Source of the DNA: Trema orientale | Lineage: Eukaryota > Streptophyta > Magnoliopsida > Rosales > Cannabaceae | Assembly: GCA_002914845.1 (NCBI GenBank) | Contig: JXTC01000077.1 | Span: 478,222 to 542,221, forward strand | DNA length: 64,000 nucleotides | Direction: 5' to 3' | In this document: positions 46,456-58,130 of the stretch, in pieces | Position numbering within the stretch: the stretch's first letter is position 1 | Layout: each line of letters begins with the position of its first letter | The notes under the pieces: generated by a model | Databases searched by the model: none | Told to the model about the DNA's origin: nothing | What the model saw: only the letters and a program-made list of their open reading frames with translations | Program-made: the position numbers and the translations under genes

Positions 46456-46882
46456 GTTTTGACTCTGATGCTTAAATCCACTGGCACTAACAAACTGTTC
46501 AAGCTCGCCATCAATAGTGATTTTGCATATTCTTTACCTAACCAACATCTGTGGGCCTTTTTTTTTTTTTTTTTTTTCATGTTCTGGGTATAGAAAAATT
46601 TTATTCCATTTATTCCATCTATTACCTTCTAAGAGGGATCATGTGCTCTGAACATGGTATTTAACAACCAATTTTGAAATGTTAAAAGGGACTTAAACGC
46701 TTCTAAATTGTAAGATTGAGGAGTTATGTGCTACTAAATAATAATAATAATAATAATAATAATAGGACCTAAGTAATACATCGGGAAAAGAATTGGGACC
46801 CCAGGTGATATTTTCCTAATTATATTAGTAATGCTATGGAATAAAATAACAATTAACTTATTTGGTAATACAGTTATTTATA
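46456..46882. other. Gene-free stretch with dispersed repeat and (AAT)n
   Basis: Contains the inverted partner (46578-46657) of the repeat at 42281-42351 and an (AAT)n run at 46738-46765. No gene seen. Confidence 0.5.
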
Positions 46883-47172
46883 GGGGCTTATAGAAATTTG
46901 ACCAAATTTTGGGTCCAATTTCAGTAAATGTCTCTTTATCAAATGTTATAGCAAAATGTCCAGTATATATGCTTATATACGAAGTGTAAAATTTTATATA
47001 CCAAGTATAAAAAATTATATACCCAGTACATTTTGGTACAGTAACTAAAATTGGTAGATATGTTTATCTACCAAGTGTAAAAATATATTATTTGGATATT
47101 TAGCTATAAAATTTTAAAAATAGACATTTACTTAATCAAAATTAAAATCTTGGTCATCCACCTAAATTTCTC
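46883..47172. mobile_element. Mutator-like MITE A, copy 2
   Basis: A 290-bp element matching 6878-7168 throughout, with the same GGGGCTTATAGAAAT start and CCTAAATTTCTC end. Flanks TTATTTATA (46874-46882) and TTATTTTTT (47173-47181) agree at seven of nine positions. It sits within the left part of repeat B, unlike copy 1, so the two insertions are independent. Confidence 0.7.
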
Positions 47173-47184
47173 TTATTTTTTTAT

Positions 47185-47525
47185 AAGATTTTTTGTTTTT
47201 TTATTCAAAAAAGTGGAAATACTTTTCCAAAACATTTTTAGTAAACCTACCTTTGTTTTGTTGTTTTTCAAATTAGAAAACAAAATTTTTAAAATAAAAA
47301 TTTCTTACTTTCAAAATTTTTTTAAACAATTTTTTAGAAAGGCTAATATCAAAATTAAAATATATTTAAACTCACATTACTATTTCTCTTAACATTTTAT
47401 CTCTCATCACTATCTCTCATTACTATCTCTCTAGTCTTTTCTAAAAGTGGCATTTTTCTAAATTTTTTGAAAGTTATATTTTTCAAAATAAAAAAAAATT
47501 AGAACTGATATTTTACAAAATGTTA
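47185..47525. repeat. MITE-like repeat B, copy 2
   Basis: Direct-orientation match to 6540-6877, including the CTCTCATCACTATCTCTC block. Directly followed by repeat C, as at 6.5-7.5 kb. Confidence 0.5.
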
Positions 47526-47779
47526 CTATAAATTTTTTTTTTTGTGAAAGCTTGCAATTTATTTAGAAATCTATCACTTTTTAAAATTTTATTTTGAAAA
47601 TACCACTTTTAAACTTAAGTTAGATAAATAACAATTTTTCCTCTCTCCTCATTCTCTCTTCATTTTTTTCCCTTGTTGCTCCCCCTTTTGATTTTCACTC
47701 TTAAAAATAAAAAAGTACTAGTTATCAAAAATATTTTTATTTTTCATTTTAATTAACAAAAAGCAAAAATATTAGCTAC

Positions 47780-50700
47780 TGTTAAGTGATTTTTATTCAC
47801 TTATTTGATCTTAAATTTAGCTTTTTATTTACTTGATTTCCTTAATTTTTTACTTCGTTCTTGTATTTTTAATCATCTTTCTCAGGTTATGGATTATTGT
47901 GGAAGCCATTGTCAAGCTCAAAAATGTGTTTAGGAGCAAAATCGGGCGCTCTCCTGATTTTTGCCCGAGGGTTGAAGCGCCACGACACTGGGAAGCAAGA
48001 GCCGCAGCGCTCCCCTGGTTTTTGCCTAAGCGTTGCGGTGCTATATATAGAGTGTTGCAGTGCTCTCAGCCATCAGTCTATGAGATTTTTACTAGCACCG
48101 TGGCATTGTCTATCAAGCGCCGCGGCGCTTGCACGTGTTCATGATCTTTTTGGCTAGATTTGACCTAGCCACTGAAGGGGTATTTAAGGGATATTTTGGG
48201 ATCCGAGAGAAAACACTAGGGATTGTTTTTCAAAGCTTTTGGCTGCTATTCTCGTGGAAGAATAAGAATGAAGAGGAGGATGTGAAAAGACTCTCATCCA
48301 AACCAAAAAGACTTCTTCTTCTCATCTTTTTATTTTCTTGATGTTTATGTGTTTGTTAGATTTTGTTTGTCCTTTTCTATGATAAACTAAACTTTTTGTC
48401 TAGAGGAATGATGTAACCTATATTTAAAACTATGTCTTGATACTCAACTCCAAGTTTATGAGCATTTCTATTGATTATTTGTGTTATTCTTGCTCTTATT
48501 GCTTCTCAATTTGATTAGCCATTATTGGGTTGATATTAATTCTGGAATTTTTACTTGAGAGAGGAAAATTGTGGAATTAGTTAGAGAATGACACAACCTA
48601 GGATTGAATAGAGTTTTGAGAAAATCTATTTGTCTTTTAAAGCATCGCTATAACAAAAAAGGCCTTTCAAGGCGCTTATAAAGTGCCTTGAAAGGCTTTT
48701 CACGGCGCAACCAAAAGCGCCTTAGTTCCAGGTGCTGTATATCAAGGCGCTTATAAGGCGCCGTGGTAGGTCTTCTACGGTACCTTATAAGCGCCTTAGT
48801 AGCTCATGGATACCAAGGAGCTCAAAAAGTGCCTTAGTAGACCTACCAAGGTGCTTTCTGAGCGCCGTAGTATATATTTTCAGGGGTATTTTTAATGTAT
48901 TTGTTTATACCTCTGGAATTTTATAAATATAATCTAAATCCATTACATACACTAAATATTTCAAATAAAAGGGAGTATAAATATAAATTTATATACTAAC
49001 ATTAAATAAAAATTACAAACTTAACAATATAATCATAGTCCATAATATAAAAATAAGTAAATAATGAGTAAATCAAAATAGTTGAACTACTTAATATAAT
49101 AACTTGATCATGATCATATCCATATAGTCTATAAACTAAGTATATACATTAGTTTTCTAAGCCAAACTAATATGATCATCAAAAACTACATAGTTTAAAT
49201 GAACAAAGTCTAGGAACCTCAAATGAAAAATTGTATTAGTTCTTCGACCCACTCTTCAAGAAGTCCATTCGTATCACTCTTTGTGTAGAAATTTTGTCCA
49301 TAAAACTACAAATTTAAACACCCTATTTATTAGAAAGTGATCAATCAAACTCTAAATTAGAAGAAAACTAATAAAACATACAAATTATATACCATTGTGG
49401 TAAATAATTTAACATTGGCTTGTTCAATGATTTCTCTCATAAATTTAAATATGTAGAATCCGCATTCAACACTTGTCAATTGGCTTGGGCACTATGCATA
49501 AGATTTAAAAAAATACGTAGTTTTAATTAATCTTCTACTCAATAAGTGTTATTCATTTAAGTTTAGTACCTTTATTGGCATATAAACTGGACCAGTTGGT
49601 TTTCTTTTCTTTCTTTTTTCTGCATTATATATGTTGAATGTACTTTGAATTAGAAATGAATACAAAAAATAAAAGATTAGCAACTATAATTAAAATACCT
49701 TAAAAAAACTTAACTATAACAAAATAACTATTAGAGAACTTACTCGAATATTATTAAACCAATTTCCTCACGGAGAGCTAAGACTAGATGATCTAGAAAC
49801 CATGCATAATCTTTGAGAGGTTAAATCACAAGTAACAACTAATGTTCCGTACTCATAAAATTGATGATAAAGATTATCCATGTATAATCTATTCGCCAAC
49901 ATTCATTCCTTATCCATTCTAAGCACATTTTAGGAAAACAAAAAACTTAAACAAATTTTTGTTTGTAGAGAAGACCTTATATTGAACAACTAATATAATA
50001 AACTCGATTATACTTATTTTTGACATAGTCTCCTTTATTTCAAATAAGTAGCCAACCATATAAACACATATTAATACAAATAATGAACTCAAAGATTTAC
50101 ACACAATTATAACATTATCATTATGTCACCGCAATATACGATTTCTTATAACATATCTCTTCTAAATTAGACTTTCCCAAATAAAAATATAAAACCATTG
50201 AAAATGGTGACATAACCTAGGCTAAGATTTAATTGAGGCAACATACCTCAAAATTATTAATATATAAGTAATCTCCGTACTCCGAACTTCTGCTAAAACC
50301 TATATATAAAAAAAGATAAAAACAATTCAATATCTAAAATTCACACCACTTAAAAATTGAAAATTCAAAAACTTGAAATAAATACAAATACAAAATACGA
50401 TTTTTAATCAATAACAAATTAAACTAAAACCTACATTAAACATATACATAAAAAAAATTAAAAATAAAAAATAATTACAAACTAGATCTCAAGTTAATTT
50501 ACTCTCTAACTACTTAATACATAAAATTAGTAAAAATTGAGACAACATACCTTCAATCCCAAAATTTTGCAACTAAATGAACTTCACACTTCACCTAAAG
50601 TATTTTTAAAAAATAGATATATTAACATCTACATTTTACAAGACAACAAACTATAATAACATAAATTCACATTAATTCACATTAAAATAGAAAAACATAG

Positions 50701-51878
50701 CCAAAAATAAAATTTCTAGTAAATAAACAACTAAAGTAGTACTTACAAGAGTAGAGATTGTCAGTGCATAGCCAAAAAATTTCAATTTGACAATTTAGGG
50801 TTCTAGATAAACACACACTCAAACATAACTTTAAACATGAAATTTATACAAATTAATAAGTCAAAACCATGGGTAAACTAATTTAAGTGACAAAAATGAG
50901 TTAAAATACCTTTTTCGCCAAAAAAGAATGGTATACGGAAGGTTAAGATTCTAAATTAACACATAACCTAAAATATGAAATTTTCACAAATTAATAGGTT
51001 AAAATCATAGTTAAAATAATAGGTAATCATAATTCAGTGACAAAAATAAGTTTAAAAGGTTGGAAATATCTCTTTGGCCGAAAAATATGGTGTATTAGAG
51101 TACGGAGGCGCAGTTGAGCTTAGAGAGAACACCAGCTGAGCAAGAGAGAGCAAAATCATCTCTAAGGTTCACGATTTGGGGCCCTTATACAGGGCCCCTA
51201 TCACGGCGCCTTATAGGCGCCATGAAAAACCTAGCACGGTGCCTTAAAACTGGGCTTTAACGGTGCTTGTAAGGTACCGTTATTTTATATCACCTACCAC
51301 AGCGCTTTTTAGTTGCCGTGGTAAGTGAATGTCTTTCACGTTACCTTATAGGCACTGTGGTTGCTTGTGCCTTTACCACAGTGCGTCTGTATATACGTCG
51401 TGGTAAAGGCCTTTTTTAGTAGTGCATATATAAGACCTAATCGGCTTATTGAACTTTTGTTCCTCAATTTAAAATCGAAATATTGAGATTAAGAATTTAA
51501 AGTAATTTTCTCTTGGCACTTGAAAAAGAAAATAGAAATACCATAGAGTTCTAGCTTATAATCACGTAAAATTTGTTGTTAATTGAAAAATATAGGGGAT
51601 AGTTAGGTGAAATCAAACCTCTAGCATTTTATCATATTGTTATTTTCTACCATATTCTATCTTTTATAGTTAAAATTTAATTTTTGAGTTTAGTAATTTC
51701 AATTTTACTTTAGTCACTAAATTTTCACCATTTATTTGATTTTCTAGATAAAATTAAGATTACCCAATTACGGTATTCAGTACAAATTTAATTTTAATGT
51801 CCATGGATACGATAACTTTATTTATCGTTTTACTACAAAATTTGACACTGTACACTTGCGGTAATAATTTCGTGAACA
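47780..51878 (+). mobile_element. Solo LTR (Ty3 Tat-like?), split by a CACTA element
   Basis: Starts TGTTAAGTGATTTTTATTC and ends TTTCGTGAACA, with flanks GCTAC (47775-47779) and ACTAC (51879-51883), a 5-bp duplication with one change. Without the nested CACTA element the unit is about 1.3 kb. A TATA-like GCTATATATAG at 48039-48050 and a TTTGACACTGTACACTTGCG tail fit a plant LTR. No primer site or coding part is attached. The frames at 47833-48157 lie inside it and are not genes. Its empty site can be seen in the related repeat at 7385-7400. Confidence 0.7.
48646..51424. mobile_element. Non-autonomous CACTA (En/Spm) transposon
   Basis: A 2.78 kb element flanked by the 3-bp duplication CAT (48643-48645 and 51425-51427). 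Ends are CGCTATAACAAAAAAGGCC and the reverse complement of GGCCTTTTTTAGTAGTG, which fit CACTA termini with one substitution at the left. Each end carries about 200 bp of subterminal repeats (AAGGCGCTTATAAGGCGCC-like words in both orientations), where transposase binds in this superfamily. The interior (48930-51180) is AT-rich with no transposase frame. It lies inside the LTR at 47780-51878. Confidence 0.88.
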
Positions 51879-52354
51879 ACTACCAAACACATTTTTGTTT
51901 TTAAAAATAAAAAAAATAAAACAAAAAAAAGTACTTTTATTTTTGTGTTTAAAAAATAAAAATAAAAAACGATTATCAAACGACACCAATATTACCCTAT
52001 ATATATGTTTTCAAAATATATATATATATATTAGCCTATATATACGTAACTGATAAGGACGTCCGTGTTAGTATAGATAATTGTACTAGTCCATATTGAT
52101 TGCAATTCTTATTATTGGTATAGTTTTAGTCCATATTGATTGCAATTCTTATTATTGGTATAGTTTTTCGATACTTGATAGTTGACCAACCTTTACCGCA
52201 CACAATGTTAGAATGGACTTTGTTTAATATGGGTCGCCGATCTTAAAGTACGGTGGTCGAAAATGGTGAGCAGTGATGAGTGCAGCTACACTTCTTTACG
52301 AAGCCATGCCTGCCAAACAAATAAAATTAATTTGACTTGATCGTCAAATGGTAC

Positions 52355-54963
52355 TGTGGGGGCCCATTTCCGTAATGCCTGCCACGTGGTTCAAGAGGCG
52401 GAAAAGCATAAAAATATAATGGATGAGCTTAATACAGACTCCCAAGGACATTACTTAAACTACACGTGAATTCTACATGACACGACATGAGCTTGCTCAA
52501 CCCACGAGGATTAATGCTGAGCCCCGTCCGGGGTCTGCATTAGGCAGATCCCTATGGGAGTCAGCCGAATCCGAGCCACCTCAAACATGAGGTCTGGAGC
52601 ACTCGAGACTTCCCGTTTCTCTGTCCTCACAGATGATACTCGACTCAGACTCAGACAGAGCATTTAATGCTCCTTCACGATCACCATGTGCGTTAGGTGA
52701 ACTACTCACAGAGCTGCAGATAACCACGATCTCGTCCGGTACTAATGTTGGATTTAAAACGATTTTTGCAGCGGAAGATTAGCCCAGGAACATTCAAAAA
52801 TTTTCTCAAAACAATTGACTATATGAGTGCATAGTATTAATTCATAGCAAATAGGAACATACAAAGAGAATAGATCTAATACCTCTTGTAGCCTATCAGC
52901 GGATCCTAACTTTTTTTGTCTTCTAAACCACGATCTTCCAATCCAAGCCTCAAGCATAACTGGATGAACATGTGGGCGTTGCGTATAATTTCTTAAAACT
53001 CACACTTTAGGCACTTGCAATTTTCTCGACACATGAGATTGCAAGAATTTTGTTCTACAGAGAATAGGAAGACTCTCTTCTTTTTCTCTCTAGTTTATAG
53101 AGGCTCTGTAGAAAATAATATGTTGTGTATATTCTTTTCTACTAGGGTTTTCTTTATGTATGTATATATATATATATATATCTATTTATTAAACTATTTA
53201 ATAAATTAATTAATATATATAAATGTTTACGAAAACAAAAAAAATCTTAACTTTTGTTTTGAAGCCGTAAGCTTCTTTTTTTTAACAAAACGTTGGTTTA
53301 TATATATATATATATATGTTTTAAATTAATTAGTTTAATTAATTAATATATATATCTAAATAAGAAAAATTCAGTCAGTTTCCCAATTTTTATTTATCTA
53401 ATTATCTGATAATTAGATATTTTTAAATTCAAATTTAAACAAATTAGGAAACTTATCCCTCCATAAATTTAAATTAATTAATTCAAAATTAATTAATTAA
53501 TTAATTAATAATAATTATTAATTACATATAGATAAACTATTTATCTAGACAAAGTGTGCAGTAATAGAAATAATGTAATATCCAGTACAGTGTTTGTAAA
53601 AGGTGGAATTGGGGACCTATGGACCTATAATTTAAACTCCAATAAATTATGACAATTAATTAAACTCTTTAATTAATTTGTCTAATTTATTAATTCCAGT
53701 ATTACTCCACTAAAAATCTGGAATTGCACTCTTGAAATTACAGAATTAATTTACTCAGAAAACAGTGAGCAGTCCATCGATTTAATCATTACATGTAGTT
53801 CAATACTCCATAGACAATTCATAATTAGAGCTAGGTTATACTCCGTTTACTTCTCCAATTACATCTTTATCCTTGTATACCATTGATTCTCTAATGAACA
53901 ATTAATTTATAAATCTATTATAAATTGAGTACTCAAATTGTTCAAGTCCTGAATCAATACACAAGGGAATCATCTTTCTAACTTCCTAATGGAAAGAATG
54001 GATTCTATATCTGTAAATTACATGCCCAGCTACTCATCTCATCATGCTCCCAAGATACAAGTATTTCGATCTGTTTAGAAAACAAACCTTTAATAAGTAT
54101 GTCAAAGAACATAATATTATAAATAGGAGTCTATAACTACTCAAGATTAAGATTGATCTACATATGATCATCTAGTGACATTATTTGAACTCTCAACAGT
54201 TAACGGAATTTATGTGAGATTCAAATCATGTCTGGTCCAGTCCTATATAATCAAATTATATAAAGTACCTCCATTGTGATGTTAACACATCAATAGTCCG
54301 GATAAGACTATTACATTCTCAATATTAATGGACCGTACTAATAATATTTAATTAAAGATCCCAAACTTTAATTAATGGACTATATTTAGTTTATTATCCA
54401 TAAATTTAATAATCATGTATATAACACTTATATACTAAATTTATGGTCACATAAATAAACTAGAGATTTTCTGATATTTAAAGACATACCAATTATGTAC
54501 AAATTCAAATAGAAAAATATTATTTTATTAATTCAGCAAATATCCAAAATATACATGCTTTTAGGGCATAAACCCTAACAACTAGCACATATCGGAAGAG
54601 AGCGTGAGAAGCAAGCAATGTCAAATCAAAAGAAGTCGCAGCATCTATAACCTATAATTTCCGAAGCACGTAACGAGAAAAAGGAGGTAATTTGTCCTGA
54701 AATTAGGGGCCATTAGGTACTTAATTTCAGGACACACACACACACAAATACACACACATGTATATATATATGTGGCACATTTATAGAAAAGAGACTAATT
54801 CAATTGCTACCTCTCCCATTTTCTAGTCTTTTAGAAAAATATCTGATTTAAGCATCGGAGAGTCTCTGCAGGTGGCCACCCCTGCCTCTCCGTCCAGAAT
54901 TGAGAACGAAATCGACTGAAGCAGTAGGAATACGTAGACAGTTGGTAAGAAAACTTGCCAACA
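52355..54963 (+). mobile_element. Solo LTR (TGTGGGGGCCC...TTGCCAACA), split by another LTR
   Basis: Flanked by the perfect 5-bp duplication GGTAC (52350-52354 and 54964-54968). The two outer parts (52355-52740 and 54581-54963) total about 770 bp. The right part has AAGCATCGGAGAGTCTCTGC and GGTGGCCACCCC, typical of the leader end of plant gypsy LTRs. No internal region is present. It is absent from copy A of the duplication near 26290. Confidence 0.8.
52746..54580 (-). mobile_element. LTR of TGTTAGG...CCAACA type, copy 2
   Basis: A 1.8 kb unit starting TGTTGGATTTAAAACG and ending CATAAACCCTAACA on the plus strand, the reverse complement of the LTR split at 9454-21241. Flanks ACTAA (52741-52745) and ACTAG (54581-54585) differ at one base. 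Contains (TA)n runs at 53163-53181 and 53299-53317. No primer site or coding region follows, so it is a solo LTR. Short frames inside (52754-52957, 53015-53209) are not genes. Confidence 0.75.
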
Positions 54964-55138
54964 GGTACGCTTAAAGGTAAAACTAAAAAATTATTTAGAA
55001 AGAAAGTGAAAGTTCGATAAGTTTAAAGAAATTTTTGAAAAGTGTGCAGCATCTTACCTAGGGCCCTTTTGGAAGAGTTTGTTGAGAAGCTAAAAAAACT
55101 TTTTTGAAAATATTTTATTCAAAATGCATTTGGTAAAT

Positions 55139-55310
55139 GGGGAGGGCTACAGTAGGGGCGCCCCTACGTAGGGCCACCCTTTATACACCGTTTGATGGGA
55201 ATCTGTGGGGAATAACGGGAATCTGTGGGGAATCTGTTTATACACAGATTTTCATCAAACGGTGTATAGATAGGGCCCTACGTAGGGATGCCCCTACTGT
55301 AGACGCGCCC
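55139..55310. mobile_element. Near-palindromic Mutator-like MITE, copy 2
   Basis: A 172-bp relative of 3510-3661 with the same CTACAGTAGGGGCGCCCCTA and ACACCGTTTGATGGGAATC arms, and a longer centre containing a repeated GGGAATCTGTGGGGAA. It is flanked by the perfect 9-bp duplication TTGGTAAAT (55130-55138 and 55311-55319). The frame at 55137-55325 is the MITE itself and not a gene. Confidence 0.92.
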
Positions 55311-56039
55311 TTGGTAAATAAATAGAAATAGATTTTCTAATAATTTTTTTAAAAGCGACAGCACAAATCCGAATCTGGCCCATGCAAGCTTTGGATGGTA
55401 GATTGTACAGGAATTGACACTGCACTTTAACGAATAAATTAAAAGGGCAAAAATATCCTCATTTAATTATATAAATACCAACTGTTTGCCCTTACACAGA
55501 CACGACTCTTTACTTTCCTATTTCTTCTCTCTTCTCCAAACTCTACAGTGCATGGTCTTCTTCTCCCAGTCTACAGTTGAACCATTTCTCTTTCTCAACC
55601 CAAATTTATAAACGAACTATGTGATTTGATCTCCCCTCTCCCGCTCTCTATGTCTTCTTTCTCTTTCTTTTTCTCTTTGCACCTAATATTTTTCATCGTA
55701 TAAATGTTATTGGTTCAAGAAGTGTAAAATTCTCTTTTGGCTGGTACATGGTATGATTTTTGCCTTTACTCTTGTTTCTTTAATTATGGATTAAATTTCT
55801 GGGTATTTGATTAAATATTTAAATTTTTTTTGCTAGATCTATCTTAATTTGTATTATGAGTTTTTATTGATATGATCCAATTGATGCTTACATATATGGA
55901 ATTTGATAGGTATCTCTATCCTTTGAGTCCCAAATCACTTCATTTGGTGGGTTGCTGGAGGTTAAAATCTAATTACTAATTTTTCCAATTTATAGAGGGG
56001 TTATCAAAACTAGGATTGAGTAGATTTCCACTTAACTGC

Positions 56040-56670
56040 ATAAACCGCCTAAACCAAACCACACCATGCAATGTGGTATAGTTATTTTATTTCCTAGTGT
56101 GGTTTGGAGTCCAGTTTTTCTCTAGTGCTGCGGTGTGGTGTGAAATATGGAATAAGATTTCTATTTTCGTAATAAACTACACCGAATCGCATATACGTGT
56201 ACATCTAATTTAAAATATCTATACATAATTTCACATATATTATATACTAAAATCTAAAATCTAAATTTTCTTGGAATAAGTTGTGAATGAAACTTGGAGA
56301 GTTTTGAAGAAAGTCAAATAAATAAGGACTTACTAATAATTTAAGTTTCAACTTTATTGTTTGTTGCTCGGAAGGATATTTAAATTTTTGAACTTTAGAT
56401 ATTTGTGCTTTACTATATTTTGATTAGGTTATAATGTTGTATTTTATTAAGATGTTGCTTAGACAAGTATGAATATGTGAATGTATAACTTTCTTAAATA
56501 TTTTAGATTTATGTTAATTTTTAAATAATTTTGTTTTAGTAGTACTAACTTTTTTAAGATTATTTTTTTCAATTTGGCTTAATTTTATTGAGGCTCATAT
56601 CAAAAGCCCAAACCGCATAAACCGTACTGCACCAAACCGCATAATGTGGTATGGTTTGGCGCGATTAATA
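56040..56670. repeat. Inverted AAACCGC-rich repeat pair
   Basis: GCATAAACCGCCTAAACCAA near 56038 and CCAAACCGCATAAACC near 56610 bracket an AT-rich centre. GTGGTATGGTTTGG-like words appear in inverted order. It resembles the subterminal word arrays of hAT MITEs, but I found no end or target duplication. Confidence 0.4.
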
Positions 56671-57814
56671 GGGTTTTTTTAACCACAGTAGTTAATATTT
56701 TCTTCTATTGCACTTTGTGGGTTGGTTAAGAATTTGGACATTCTTCAATCTTTATAAACATGATTCTTGTCTTCTCTTTTTCTTTTTTATTTTTATTTTT
56801 ACTGTTAAGTCCACTTAAAAGATTTTTTTTTTCATAGTTGATTATTGTCACAAGACAGTAATAATAAGTATAGAGAGTAATTAGAGTGATTAAGCTGTAG
56901 CTCTGTCCTAATTATTTTCAGTACTTTCCTGGTAGTTTCTCTTTATTAGCTTCATTTACTTTTTACTGGGCACGTGGTTATGTGGTCCTCATTGTAACAT
57001 TTTGAATATGAATATATTCCAGTTTTTTAGCTTTGGCTCAGCTAATTTTCACGTTAATGTTATTTTGATTTTATGACTTCTTTTTTTAACTGTCATTCAG
57101 TTTCCAAGTCATTTGATTTTAGAGTTTCATAAAACTCTTTTTTCTCTGTCGAGAACATATTTTTCTTCATCATTAATTAGTACTTGTTTATTGACTTGAT
57201 GTTCATTTGAATCAAAGTGTGAGGACCTTGGTCATATTTTCTGGATGATTGGTAAACTAGATTGGGTTATTGGTTAATTTGAGAATAATTTAGTACTTTG
57301 TGGTACTTTACGGTGATTGGTAAACTAGCATCTTCCATGTCTGCCTTGATGTTCCATATTACTTGTTTACCTAAGTTTATACGATTTTATTCTGTTGAAC
57401 TAGAATCTCAGGTAGTGTAGTATATATGGTTGGTTACATTATGGACTTTCCATTGTCATAGTCGGCTGTACCGATTGCCTATGGATGGTGTATTTAACTA
57501 GAGTCATGCCTTCTATGTTTTGGTTTCACTTTTAGTTAATTTCATTAGGCTTGATTGGTAGGTGTATATTCCGTCAGTGTACACTTGGACCTTTATATAT
57601 TATCATTCATTCCTTTAAGGGGAATTTACACCTAGGGGGTCTACTAAATCCTTGTGATGAAAAATAGGACTCACTCATTAATGTTTTCAAAACTAACCCT
57701 AATTATCATGTCACACATGTAAAATTACTTGGATACCCTATTTCTTCAACAAACTTCAAACTACTTTAGCCACCACCACCGGTCCTGATCCCGACCCCAG
57801 TGGCGACGCCTCCG

Positions 57815-58130
57815 CTCGACTAGGGTCAAAAATTTTCGACCATGGTCGAACTTGTCTGGCCACCTCTCCCGGTTGTTCCGATCGTTTTTGAACCGGTGGC
57901 CGAAAAATTTCGACCCCGGTCGAATATTTTCGATTGGGATCGAACCACCGTTTGACCGTAGTCGAACAATTCGACTGGAATCGAAGCCACCGATTGAAAT
58001 TTTTGACTGGTGTTCGATCGTGGTCGAAATATTTCGACCCCAGTCGAACTTAGCCGGCCGTCTTTCCAGCGCCGCCTCCGTTACTTTTGATGTTTTCGAC
58101 TTGGTCGAAAATTTTCGACTAGGGTCGAGT
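57815..58130. repeat. Island of palindromic TCGAC...GTCGA motifs
   Basis: About nine copies of TTTCGACCNNGGTCGAA-like partial palindromes lie within about 315 bp in a locally GC-rich patch surrounded by AT-rich DNA. Spacing is irregular. The 95-codon frame at 57852-58139 is a translation of the motif and not a gene. The patch may be the core of a smaller element (about 57617-58268) whose ends AAGGGGAATT and AATCCCCCTT look inverted. Confidence 0.65.

Noticed and set aside
47833-48157. Two overlapping plus-strand frames of 103 and 86 codons
   Set aside because: Lie inside the TGTTAAG...GTGAACA LTR in its promoter and leader part; no domain.
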